The notes below the pieces were generated by a model. That model worked only from the letters and a program-made list of their open reading frames with translations. It was not told the DNA's origin and searched no databases. Below are positions 1 to 6,183 of a stretch of 11,842 bases of DNA, one piece after another. Every line of letters begins with the position of its first letter. Positions within the stretch are counted from its first letter, which is position 1. The stretch comes from Eggerthellales bacterium UBA948 (GTDB taxonomy: Bacteria; Actinomycetota; Coriobacteriia; Coriobacteriales; UBA8131). The stretch lies in contig DBCW01000058.1 in NCBI GenBank assembly GCA_002293265.1, positions 18,210-30,051 on the forward strand, in the 5' to 3' direction. The translations under genes and the position numbers were made by a program.

Positions 1-885
1 CATATCGCGAGTGCCCCACATAATCGAGTTGAATCCGGGGTGACGTGTAATAAATCCGTAGGTTGGTAGATCCGGATCCGGAGTCTCCAAGATAGGATCG
101 TCTACTTTATAAGCATGGTTCTTCTGAAAATCCATGCGCAAGCTAATCAAAGCTGTTGGGTCAGCTACAGGTATTGATTTTGTACCCACAAAGCTGACAG
201 CTTTAAGGTTTTTTGCACCCCATACCGCGCCAAAACCACTTTGTCCGGCATGATGATTTGCGTCGTGGGTGATGGTTCCGGCAGCGCCAAGCTTTTCGGA
301 TACCGGACCGATACACATAACAGCAGGTTTTTGTGTGGAGTTGCCGCCATCGCGTGTGCCATTGATCGAGTACCACTCGCCATCCGGTGCGCCGTGGCTC
401 AAGCGCTCCCAAATAATCTCTTGAGTTTGATCGGTCCATTTGCCCCAAAGATCTGTCGCATCGACAAACTCAATATTTTCGTCAATGACATTTACCCATA
501 CCGGATCAGTGGCCGCACCCTTAACGACGACCGCATCAAATCCACAGGCTTTCATTGCTGCAGGCACTCTACCACCCATGCTGGAGCGGGTGAACCAATT
601 AGGTACGGGGCGTGTGCCAAAGCCTACGATCTCCATACGACCGGAAGCTGAAGGTACCGGCGTACCCGAGAACGGGCTGGCTGCAAAAACGGTCACGTTT
701 TCCGGGTCAAGGGGTCCGCACTTGAAATCGGTGCAATGCTCAAAGAACAAGATTTGTCCCATGCCGTGTCCGCCGTAATACTTTTGATAAGGTGTGGAGT
801 CTATAATCTCGCTTTTCTTGGAAGTCAGATCCAAGATCAAGATTTTGCCAACGTATCCACCACTCGCGTTAGCCATAGTAGCCAT
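1..885 (-). CDS. Aldehyde:ferredoxin oxidoreductase family (W/Mo-pterin) catalytic subunit, partial
   Basis: The gene runs off the left edge; 295 N-terminal residues are visible of a family usually 600-700 long. It starts at ATG 885 behind a strong AGGAGG seven bases upstream. The N-terminus (GYVGKILILDL at 10-20, then YYGGHGMGQ at 36-44) is the classic AOR domain 1 opening. SSMGGRVPAAMKACGFDAVV (101-120) and HHAGQSGFGAVWGAKNLKAV (211-230) correspond to the conserved pterin-cofactor-binding segments of the family. The cysteines that bind the 4Fe-4S cluster in this family lie further on and are not visible. Members oxidise aldehydes or reduce carboxylates, or act on other substrates, using a tungsten or molybdenum bis-pterin cofactor. 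The upstream ferredoxin and cytochrome b partners point to a respiratory YdhV-like enzyme rather than a soluble AOR. There is no signal peptide of its own. The substrate cannot be told from sequence. Confidence 0.92.
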   Translation of the reverse strand, partial: MATMANASGGYVGKILILDLTSKKSEIIDSTPYQKYYGGHGMGQILFFEHCTDFKCGPLDPENVTVFAASPFSGTPVPSASGRMEIVGFGTRPVPNWFTRSSMGGRVPAAMKACGFDAVVVKGAATDPVWVNVIDENIEFVDATDLWGKWTDQTQEIIWERLSHGAPDGEWYSINGTRDGGNSTQKPAVMCIGPVSEKLGAAGTITHDANHHAGQSGFGAVWGAKNLKAVSFVGTKSIPVADPTALISLRMDFQKNHAYKVDDPILETPDPDLPTYGFITRHPGFNSIMWGTRDM

Positions 886-900
886 GGTTTTTCCTCCTAA

Positions 901-1677
901 TTAATGTGCAGCCGTAGCAGTTGCTGCGTCTTCTTTTGGTTTGGGGGGTACAGATGTTGAGGGTAAGGTCTTTCCGGCATCGTCCATCGGAAAACCTGCC
1001 TTTGCCCAGTGATCCGTGCGAAGATTAACGTCGTAGCCGCTCTCTTTTTGATCCGGGATCTCGGTGGTGAACTTAATAGCGCGCATAGGACAAGCCTCAA
1101 CACAAGCTTGCTTTCCGCCCGGGCCACCTTCGTGCTCAAAATAGGGGGTATCCAAGCACAGGTCGCATTTCTGCGAGCACTTCTTCTCGTAGTTCCACTG
1201 TACACGCGATGGTGTATACGGACAGGCATTGATACATAGCTCGCAACCGATACACTTGTTTGGATCGATCATGCGCACACCGGTTGCTTTATCAGCATGA
1301 TTTGCCTTGGTAGGACAGGCATCAACGCATGGCGGGAATGGGCACTGATGACATTGGTGTTGCACAGCGTCTTCGGGGAATTTTCCAAGTGGGTTATATC
1401 TTATCTGGATGCGTGACAAATTGAGATTGCCCTCGCCGGTATGCGCCATAGTGCAGGCCAGCATGCAAGACTCGCAAGTACCGCATTTTTTAGAATCGAT
1501 GAGTAAGTATCCTCCGGATACCGGGATTGCATAAGCATCATCGTTTAGCAACATGGCGGTGACTCCCGATGCAACTACGGCACCCACGCCAAGCCCGCCA
1601 AGTCCGGCTAAAAAGCTGCGCCTGGTAACACCGCTGTCTTGGTCAACCTGCGCGTTAATATTCTTATCAGCTGTCAT
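901..1677 (-). CDS. Tat-exported four-cluster ferredoxin-like electron-transfer subunit (YdhX/DmsB/NrfC type)
   Basis: The 258-residue protein has a twin-arginine signal, TRRSFLAG at residues 18-25, followed by a hydrophobic stretch to about 44, so it is probably exported folded with its clusters. Cysteines form four sets: C65/C68/C71/C75, C109/C112/C117/C121, C142/C145/C148/C152, and C171/C174 with C192/C196. This is the 16-cysteine pattern of DmsB/PhsB/NrfC-type proteins carrying four 4Fe-4S clusters, plus one extra cysteine at 167. Such subunits wire a pterin enzyme to a membrane cytochrome. The C-terminal tail is Pro/Ala/Thr-rich and likely disordered. Its ATG overlaps the stop codon of the cytochrome b gene (ATGA), with GAGGAG five bases upstream inside that gene, so the two are translationally coupled. 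The catalytic subunit follows 15 bases downstream. Confidence 0.93.
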   Translation of the reverse strand: MTADKNINAQVDQDSGVTRRSFLAGLGGLGVGAVVASGVTAMLLNDDAYAIPVSGGYLLIDSKKCGTCESCMLACTMAHTGEGNLNLSRIQIRYNPLGKFPEDAVQHQCHQCPFPPCVDACPTKANHADKATGVRMIDPNKCIGCELCINACPYTPSRVQWNYEKKCSQKCDLCLDTPYFEHEGGPGGKQACVEACPMRAIKFTTEIPDQKESGYDVNLRTDHWAKAGFPMDDAGKTLPSTSVPPKPKEDAATATAAH

Positions 1678-2471
1678 TTTTGCTCCTCTCCAGCTGAGCT
1701 GTCTTTCTCCTTGTTATCAATTTCTACGTCAGCAACATTTTTCATCCATGCCGGATGCTCATGTTTTGCAGCTTCAACGTCCATGTAGCCGGTAAAGATA
1801 GAAGGTAGCGCCTTCCAAGCAAACGGCAACAATGCGCCAAAGAAAATGTGAGCCAGCAAAAACAACACCATCAATGCGGCACCGATGTCGTGTGCCCAAG
1901 TAACGACGTTCATAAACTCGCCCGGTAGATCGACCAAATGCGCCAAAGCCTTGATAATTCCTGTGACCACCATTAAGGCGGCACCTCCCAAAGCCATCAA
2001 AAACGCCAGGCGCTCACTCTCAAAGTACTTCTCCTCTTCAGGCATTTTTGCACCCTTGATTTTTAGAAGAGCACCATAGTGATTGAGTGTAGAACTTATT
2101 GCGTTTTTGTGTGGAAGGTGTTCGCGAAAGCGATGTTTGGATATGATCGTGTTTCCCAGCCAATAAAAAGTGCCAAATAAAAATACGACCGCAAATACAA
2201 AGTGAACATTCAACCAAAGAGCTGTATTTCCTGAGTCGGTAACAAAGGCAGGCGTAAAGCGCGAACCTAGAATGATACCCGATACAATCAAGAAAACTGT
2301 TCCTAGCGCATGGGTCCAGTGAGCTAAGCGAGCCGGACCATCATGTCTGAGAACTTTCCCCTTGCGGATTACCGGTCCCGAACGCTTTGATACCGCTGCT
2401 GCAAGCAAGCCTAAAAATGGCATTGCTACGAGTACGGGCCATAGCGAATCGAACCATAACGATTCTTGCAT
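1674..2471 (-). CDS. Diheme cytochrome b membrane subunit (PhsC/FdnI/YdhU-like)
   Basis: This is a 265-residue integral membrane protein when started at ATG 2471. That ATG has GAGGAGG four bases upstream; the in-frame ATG at 2498 has no ribosome site and probably lies at or before the transcription start. Membrane segments fall at about 10-27, 54-70, 86-107, 157-176 and 192-218. The motif RHDGPARLAHWTHA (42-55) resembles the formate-dehydrogenase/thiosulfate-reductase cytochrome b signature. Candidate heme ligands are H51/H54, H90, H194 and H208. Near the C-terminus GYMDVEAAKHEHPAW (228-242) matches the FdnI-type tail that contacts the iron-sulfur partner. The role is to anchor the complex and exchange electrons with the quinone pool. 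It is the first gene of the operon. The C-terminal 20 residues are highly charged. Confidence 0.88.
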   Translation of the reverse strand: MQESLWFDSLWPVLVAMPFLGLLAAAVSKRSGPVIRKGKVLRHDGPARLAHWTHALGTVFLIVSGIILGSRFTPAFVTDSGNTALWLNVHFVFAVVFLFGTFYWLGNTIISKHRFREHLPHKNAISSTLNHYGALLKIKGAKMPEEEKYFESERLAFLMALGGAALMVVTGIIKALAHLVDLPGEFMNVVTWAHDIGAALMVLFLLAHIFFGALLPFAWKALPSIFTGYMDVEAAKHEHPAWMKNVADVEIDNKEKDSSAGEEQK

Positions 2472-2475
2472 AAAG

Positions 2476-2482
2476 CCTCCTC
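2476..2482 (-). promoter_or_regulatory. Ribosome binding site deciding the cytochrome b start
   Basis: GAGGAGG on the minus strand lies four bases before ATG 2471. No comparable site precedes the longer ATG at 2498, so the shorter start is preferred. Confidence 0.75.
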
Positions 2483-2502
2483 TGTTTTTCCTCAACATTT
2501 GA

Positions 2503-2530
2503 ATTATCGACCCGTTCGAAATGTTGGTAA
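2503..2530 (-). promoter_or_regulatory. Candidate sigma-70 promoter of the oxidoreductase operon
   Basis: On the minus strand TTACCA (2525-2530) and GATAAT (2503-2508) are separated by 16 bases, giving 4/6 and 5/6 matches to the housekeeping consensus. Transcription would begin near 2496, leaving a leader of roughly 25 bases before ATG 2471. This agrees with the ribosome site chosen for that gene. The assignment is by eye only. Confidence 0.45.
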
Positions 2531-2547
2531 GTCAAAAAGTATCGCTA

Positions 2548-2557
2548 TCACCGGTGA
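2548..2557. repeat. Palindrome TCACCGGTGA upstream of operon promoter
   Basis: A perfect 10-base palindrome about 18 bases upstream of the proposed minus-strand -35 element. Read on the minus strand it is preceded by a second CACCG half, so CACCG-TT-CACCG forms a direct repeat. The position fits an activator or repressor site for the oxidoreductase operon. Function is inferred from position only. Confidence 0.4.
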
Positions 2558-2690
2558 ACGGTGTGCTTTCTAAGAGATGCGGATATTTTTAAGGTTTGAT
2601 GAACTCTTCTCTCAAGGTAAACGGTCGAAAAATAAGGGCGATAGGATGGCGTGTTTACAGCAGTTGTAATTGGCAATTGGCCTTAATATA

Positions 2691-2704
2691 TAAAACTAGT
2701 TTTA
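2691..2704. repeat. Palindrome TAAAACTAGTTTTA
   Basis: A perfect 14-base palindrome in the AT-rich centre of the divergent region, a possible protein-binding site. No known regulator motif is recognised with confidence. Confidence 0.4.
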
Positions 2705-2713
2705 AGTTCTTAC

Positions 2714-2725
2714 TGCCTGCAGGCA
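2714..2725. repeat. Palindrome TGCCTGCAGGCA
   Basis: A perfect 12-base GC-rich palindrome ten bases from the preceding palindrome, i.e. their centres are about two helical turns apart. It could be an operator or a small hairpin. There is no following U-tract to make it a terminator. Confidence 0.4.
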
Positions 2726-2803
2726 ACTTCAACCGTTTGTCGCCCAGTTTTTACGTCGGCTTCTTATGTGGAAATGCAAGAGATTTTTAGATCTGAGTGC
2801 AAG

Positions 2804-2809
2804 TATAAT
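2804..2809 (+). promoter_or_regulatory. Candidate -10 box of the DUF1015 gene
   Basis: A perfect TATAAT lies 54 bases ahead of the chosen TTG start. No good -35 hexamer is seen 16-18 bases upstream (that stretch is AGATTT-like), so an activator may be needed, or the match may be chance. Confidence 0.4.
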
Positions 2810-2850
2810 GAGCTTAAGCTTTAGGTGAGATTCCAACGCCTAATTATGAC

Positions 2851-2857
2851 AAAGGAG
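2851..2857 (+). promoter_or_regulatory. Ribosome binding site selecting the TTG start of the DUF1015 gene
   Basis: AAAGGAG is followed after six bases by TTG at 2864. The in-frame GTG 2825 and ATG 2846 lie upstream of this site and have no Shine-Dalgarno sequence of their own. Confidence 0.75.
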
Positions 2858-2863
2858 ACCCTT

Positions 2864-4117
2864 TTGGCAGACGTTAGACCTTTTGTGTGTTGCCGTCCAC
2901 GCGTAGCCTTAGCCGCGGATGTAGCAGCATTACCTTACGATGTATTCAATCGTCATGAAGCATCTGCAGAGATAGAAAAACACCCCTTATCGTTTCTGCG
3001 CATCGACAAGACCGCTGCTTTATTTCCTGATACGACAAGCGAATATGATCTGCAAGTGTATGCAAAAGCTGCAGGTATTTTTAATGAAGATATTGAATCA
3101 GGTGTTTTTGAAGTAGACGAGCAGCCGTATTACTATCTATATCGTCTGCAAAAAGATGGTCATTCTCAAATTGGCATCACTGCTTGCATTGCCATTGAAG
3201 ACTACTTTGCAGGAGTGCTAAAACGTCACGAGAATACCCGCCACTTTAAACTCGAAGATCGCATTAAGCACATCGAGGCACTCTCTGCTCAAACAGGACC
3301 GGTGCTGGTTACATATCGTGCACACGAGCTGATAGATAATGCAGTAGAGCGCATTGTTGCAAGCAGTGAGCCTCTATACGACTTCATATCGCCGGATAAT
3401 GTGCGGCACACGATGTGGCGTGTAGATGACCAAGCAGCAAGCGAAGACATACAAAATGGGTTTTCTTCACTGGATGCAATGTATATTGCCGACGGACACC
3501 ATAGAGCTGCCGCAGCATGCAATATCGGCAAGGAACGTGGCGGAGCAGGCGGATCAGACTATTTTATGATGGTTGCTTTTCCGTCAGACCAACTAAAAGT
3601 AATGGACTACAACCGTGTTGTTTTTGATAAAAACGAACTTTCGTCTGACGAGCTTTTGCAAAAGATCAAATGTGCATTTAGCGTAGAAAAAGTTGGCAAA
3701 GACCCGCAAAAACCTTCAAGGCGCGGAGAGTTTGCAATGTATCTTGACAATGAGTGGTACATGTTATCTTTGGATGAGGCATTACGCCCGGCAGATGCAG
3801 TCAGAGGATTAGATGTCTCTTTGCTGCACGAATTGTTGCTTGATCCAATACTGGGTGTGGATGATCCTCGTTCCAGCAAACGCATAGCTTATGTTGGTGG
3901 AGTAAGAGGTTTGGAAGAACTAAAGCGTAGATCCGATCAGGCGCGCCCATCATGCGATAAGAACACCGAGGCAGGTGGGGGAGTAGCGTTTGCGCTATAT
4001 CCTTGTTCGCTGGATGAGCTGTTTGCTGTAGCAGATGACGGGCAACTGATGCCACCAAAATCAACATGGTTCGAACCCAAACCCCGAAGTGGTCTATTTA
4101 TGAACATCATAAAATAA
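2864..4117 (+). CDS. DUF1015 family protein (unknown function)
   Basis: The 417-residue protein, started at TTG 2864, begins (M)ADVRPFVCCRPR, which fits the family N-terminus (a short lead, then PF and an R/P). The start is set by AAAGGAG six bases upstream. Family hallmarks are present in order: LPYDVFNRHEA near residues 23-33, HPLSFLRID near 40-48, the signature ADGHHRAAAA at 209-218, and a C-terminal MPPKSTWFEPKPRSG block. DUF1015 proteins are about 400 residues, cytoplasmic, and of unknown biochemical role. The HH pair suggests a catalytic or metal site, which is inference. In other anaerobes the family often occurs near serine biosynthesis genes, but no such gene is in this window. The gene is followed by 245 bases before the spoVS-like gene, so it may be transcribed alone. 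Confidence 0.9.
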   Translation: MADVRPFVCCRPRVALAADVAALPYDVFNRHEASAEIEKHPLSFLRIDKTAALFPDTTSEYDLQVYAKAAGIFNEDIESGVFEVDEQPYYYLYRLQKDGHSQIGITACIAIEDYFAGVLKRHENTRHFKLEDRIKHIEALSAQTGPVLVTYRAHELIDNAVERIVASSEPLYDFISPDNVRHTMWRVDDQAASEDIQNGFSSLDAMYIADGHHRAAAACNIGKERGGAGGSDYFMMVAFPSDQLKVMDYNRVVFDKNELSSDELLQKIKCAFSVEKVGKDPQKPSRRGEFAMYLDNEWYMLSLDEALRPADAVRGLDVSLLHELLLDPILGVDDPRSSKRIAYVGGVRGLEELKRRSDQARPSCDKNTEAGGGVAFALYPCSLDELFAVADDGQLMPPKSTWFEPKPRSGLFMNIIK

Positions 4118-4209
4118 CTTGAGGCAGCTAAAAATCATGGGAAAATAGCATTATTTGAGACAAATTCCTGCAAAATCAGCCAAGAAAGACCATGTTTTTT
4201 GTCGCTCTA

Positions 4210-4244
4210 TTGATATTTTGTTTAACTATATGAGATACTATACT
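4210..4244 (+). promoter_or_regulatory. Candidate promoter of the spoVS-like gene
   Basis: TTGATA (4210-4215, 5/6) is followed after 18 bases by GATACT (4234-4239, 4/6). An overlapping TATACT (4239-4244, 5/6) pairs less well with TTGTTT at 4218. The stretch is very AT-rich. Transcription would start around 4247-4250, leaving a leader of more than 100 bases before ATG 4363. Confidence 0.4.
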
Positions 4245-4246
4245 GC

Positions 4247-4278
4247 CCGTTTAACATTTTTGTAACGATTTTAAACGG
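4247..4278. repeat. Inverted repeat CCGTTTAA-N16-TTAAACGG, possible operator
   Basis: Two perfect 8-base arms lie 24 bases apart centre to centre, directly downstream of the proposed promoter of the spoVS-like gene. Only A residues follow, so it is not an intrinsic terminator on the plus strand. Placement over the start of transcription would suit a repressor dimer pair or a leader-RNA hairpin. No known motif was recognised. Confidence 0.45.
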
Positions 4279-4362
4279 AAAAAACGTAGAAAATTTGTAC
4301 AACAGCAATAAGCAGTTTTGCACTAAACGAAGTTTTAATACAGCAGAGAAAGCAGAAACGCA

Positions 4363-4701
4363 ATGGAATTTCTCAAAGTATCTTCTAAGTCATCCCCTTC
4401 TTCTGTAGCCGGAGCTATCGCCGGCATGATTAAGGATGGTGTTCCGGTTGAAATCCAAAGTGTAGGTGCCGGTGCAGTTAATCAGGCGGTAAAAGCTATT
4501 GCAATTGCTCGTGGTTTTTTGTCTCCTGTGGGTATCGAAATTGTCTGTGCTCCATCTTTTGCAGATATTAATATCAATGGTGAGAACAGAACTGCAATCC
4601 GCTTTACAGTTGAACCACGCTATCTCAGAGGCATCAAAAAAGCCGATCTGGGCGAAGACGCAAGACTTGATTGGGCTGCTTACGGCGCAAACTTCTCATA
4701 A
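4363..4701 (+). CDS. spoVS: SpoVS-like (stage V sporulation protein S family) protein
   Basis: The 112-residue protein aligns over its first 86 or so residues with the SpoVS family: MEFLKVSSKSSPSSVAGAIA at the start, then VGAGAVNQAVKAIAIARGFL around 46-65, and a closing TAIRFTVEPR near 78-87. SpoVS proteins are small Alba-like fold proteins, highly conserved, that influence late sporulation in Bacillus and also occur in non-sporulating bacteria, where the role is unclear and may involve nucleic acid binding. This copy carries an extra C-terminal tail of about 25 residues (YLRGIKKADLGEDARL then DWAAYGANFS) beyond the usual 86. The ribosome site is weak (GAGAAAG region), so the start rests on the family N-terminus. 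Its place before miaB resembles the spoVS/miaB neighbourhood of Bacillus. Confidence 0.92.
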   Translation: MEFLKVSSKSSPSSVAGAIAGMIKDGVPVEIQSVGAGAVNQAVKAIAIARGFLSPVGIEIVCAPSFADININGENRTAIRFTVEPRYLRGIKKADLGEDARLDWAAYGANFS

Positions 4702-4794
4702 CTTTTCCAGTCTGTAAATTTCTTGCGACAATGTTGTATCATGGCACAGCAACAAATAATGCCGGACACTAGATCGATAAGACTTTAAACTACA

Positions 4795-6183
4795 GTGACA
4801 AAAGAACAATCAACTTCAACTTATAAGTTTCAGGGACTCAGCTATCATTTGCGCATCTTTGGGTGCCAAATGAACAAGCATGATGGCGAGCGTGTTGCCG
4901 GAATGCTTGAGGCATTGGGAGCCCATGAGGTAGCAGACGCAGATCAAGCAAACATTGTGGTATTTATGACCTGTTGTGTGCGTGAGGCTGCTGATGTACG
5001 CTTGCTTGGGCAAGTTGCATCGCTTAAAAACCTTGTGTCGAACCCCATAATCGCAGTTGGCGGCTGTATCGGTCAACGCGATGGCGAAAAGCTGGTGCAG
5101 CAGATACCCCACATAGATGTGGTATTTGGCACGCACAATATCGCGCATCTCCCTCTACTTATTGCGGCTTCTTTAGAAGATGGCTCCAAGCAAGTAGAGG
5201 TAATTGATGATGCAGCTTCAAAGGAGCTATCTGTTGATATAGAGGCAGCAACAGATTTACCAACCCAACGCGAGCACGCCTGGCACGCCTGGGTGCCTAT
5301 CATGACCGGCTGCAACAACTTCTGTACTTATTGTGTGGTGCCCTACGTGCGAGGGCGCGAGAAGAGTCGTCCGATAGAAGATATTGTGTCCGAAGCAGAG
5401 CGTTTGATAGGTGAGGGAGTATTGGAGATCACTTTACTCGGGCAGAATGTAAACTCCTACGGACGCGACCTTTTCGGCGAGCCGCGTTTTGCCGAGGTGC
5501 TGAGAGCAGTTGGTGCAACCGGTGTCAAACGTCTGCGCTTTACTACCAGCCACCCAAAGGATCTGAGTGCTGACACAATAGCTGCTTTTGCAGAAACTCC
5601 ATCAGTTATGCCTCAACTTCACCTACCTGTGCAATCCGGCTCCAACAGCATTCTTGAGGCTATGAATCGCCGCTACACCGCCGAGCAGTATCTCAAGCTG
5701 GTCAGAGCAGTGCGCAAAGCCTGCGAGGAGCAAGGCAAAGACGTTGTCTTTTCCACCGACATAATCGTAGGTTTCCCCGGCGAGACAGAAGCAGACTTTG
5801 AGGCAACCATGGATTTGGTTCGTGAAGTAGGCTATTCACAGGCTTTCACTTTTATCTACTCCAAACGCGAGGGTACGCCTGCCGCAGACATGACCGACGA
5901 TACACCGCACGAAGTGATCCAGCAGCGCTTCGATGCGCTGGTAGAGCTGGTGCAAGAAAGCGCCTACCAACAAAACCAGCGCGATCTCGATACTGTGATC
6001 CCGGTGCTGTTTGAAGGCACCTCCAAACGAGACCCAAAAATGCTCTCCGGCAAAAGCCCTAAAAACCAAACAGTGCACGTACCACTACCGCAAGGCAGCG
6101 CTGCCAAAGACTACGCAGGCAGCATCTGTGAGGTACACATCAACGAAGCAAAAACATGGTACCTGCGTGGGAGTTTGGTGTAG
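4795..6183 (+). CDS. miaB: tRNA-2-methylthio-N6-dimethylallyladenosine synthase MiaB
   Basis: A 462-residue radical-SAM methylthiotransferase that adds the 2-methylthio group to i6A37 of tRNAs reading UNN codons. The N-terminal UPF0004 domain has its three cluster ligands at C24 (FGCQMN), C60 or C61 (MTCCVREAAD) and C91 (GGCIGQ). The radical-SAM cluster is C173/C177/C180 (TGCNNFCTYCVVPYVRGRE). Later come LLGQNVNSYG, LHLPVQSGSN and IIVGFPGETE, and a C-terminal TRAM domain from about residue 395. The start is GTG 4795, the first start codon after an in-frame stop nine bases upstream. No clear Shine-Dalgarno sequence precedes it, so initiation may be weak or coupled to the gene before. The duplicate cysteine at 60/61 is unusual, since one serves in most homologues. 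Confidence 0.96.
   Translation: MTKEQSTSTYKFQGLSYHLRIFGCQMNKHDGERVAGMLEALGAHEVADADQANIVVFMTCCVREAADVRLLGQVASLKNLVSNPIIAVGGCIGQRDGEKLVQQIPHIDVVFGTHNIAHLPLLIAASLEDGSKQVEVIDDAASKELSVDIEAATDLPTQREHAWHAWVPIMTGCNNFCTYCVVPYVRGREKSRPIEDIVSEAERLIGEGVLEITLLGQNVNSYGRDLFGEPRFAEVLRAVGATGVKRLRFTTSHPKDLSADTIAAFAETPSVMPQLHLPVQSGSNSILEAMNRRYTAEQYLKLVRAVRKACEEQGKDVVFSTDIIVGFPGETEADFEATMDLVREVGYSQAFTFIYSKREGTPAADMTDDTPHEVIQQRFDALVELVQESAYQQNQRDLDTVIPVLFEGTSKRDPKMLSGKSPKNQTVHVPLPQGSAAKDYAGSICEVHINEAKTWYLRGSLV
6169..6173 (+). promoter_or_regulatory. Ribosome binding site favouring the GTG start of miaA
   Basis: GGGAG inside the end of miaB lies nine bases before GTG 6183, whose G is the last base of the miaB TAG stop (TAGTG). 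The alternative ATG 6156 has only a weak purine stretch ahead of it. Confidence 0.55.

Larger units (their letters stand above)
2472..2863. other. Divergent intergenic region between oxidoreductase operon and DUF1015 gene
   Basis: About 390 bases without a convincing gene. It holds a promoter candidate on each strand, three perfect palindromes (2548-2557, 2691-2704, 2714-2725) and a tandem 7-base repeat AATTGGC (2668-2681). The middle part is markedly AT-rich. A 64-codon frame at 2596-2790 shows no domain and is not called. No transcription factor gene lies in the window to pair with these sites. Confidence 0.7.

Noticed and set aside
241..778. Plus-strand open frames opposite the left-edge oxidoreductase
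   Set aside because: They lie antisense to a clear AOR-family coding region, show no domain, and have no convincing ribosome sites.
2664..2681. TTGTAATTGGCAA-like sequence as a Rex or FNR site
   Set aside because: It matches neither consensus well enough. The tandem AATTGGC repeat explains the apparent symmetry.
2596..2790. 64-codon frame in the divergent intergenic region, starting TTG-ATG
   Set aside because: Composition looks random, no family resemblance, and it runs through the palindromes and AT-rich promoter region. The AAGG near its start is too little support.
4118..4200. Intrinsic terminator after the DUF1015 gene
   Set aside because: Only a 4-base GCTA/TAGC pairing and a TTTTTT run not adjacent to any stem were found.
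6156..6182. MiaA start at ATG 6156
   Set aside because: It would overlap miaB by 28 bases and lacks a good ribosome site. GTG 6183 has GGGAG at suitable distance and gives a normal N-terminus.
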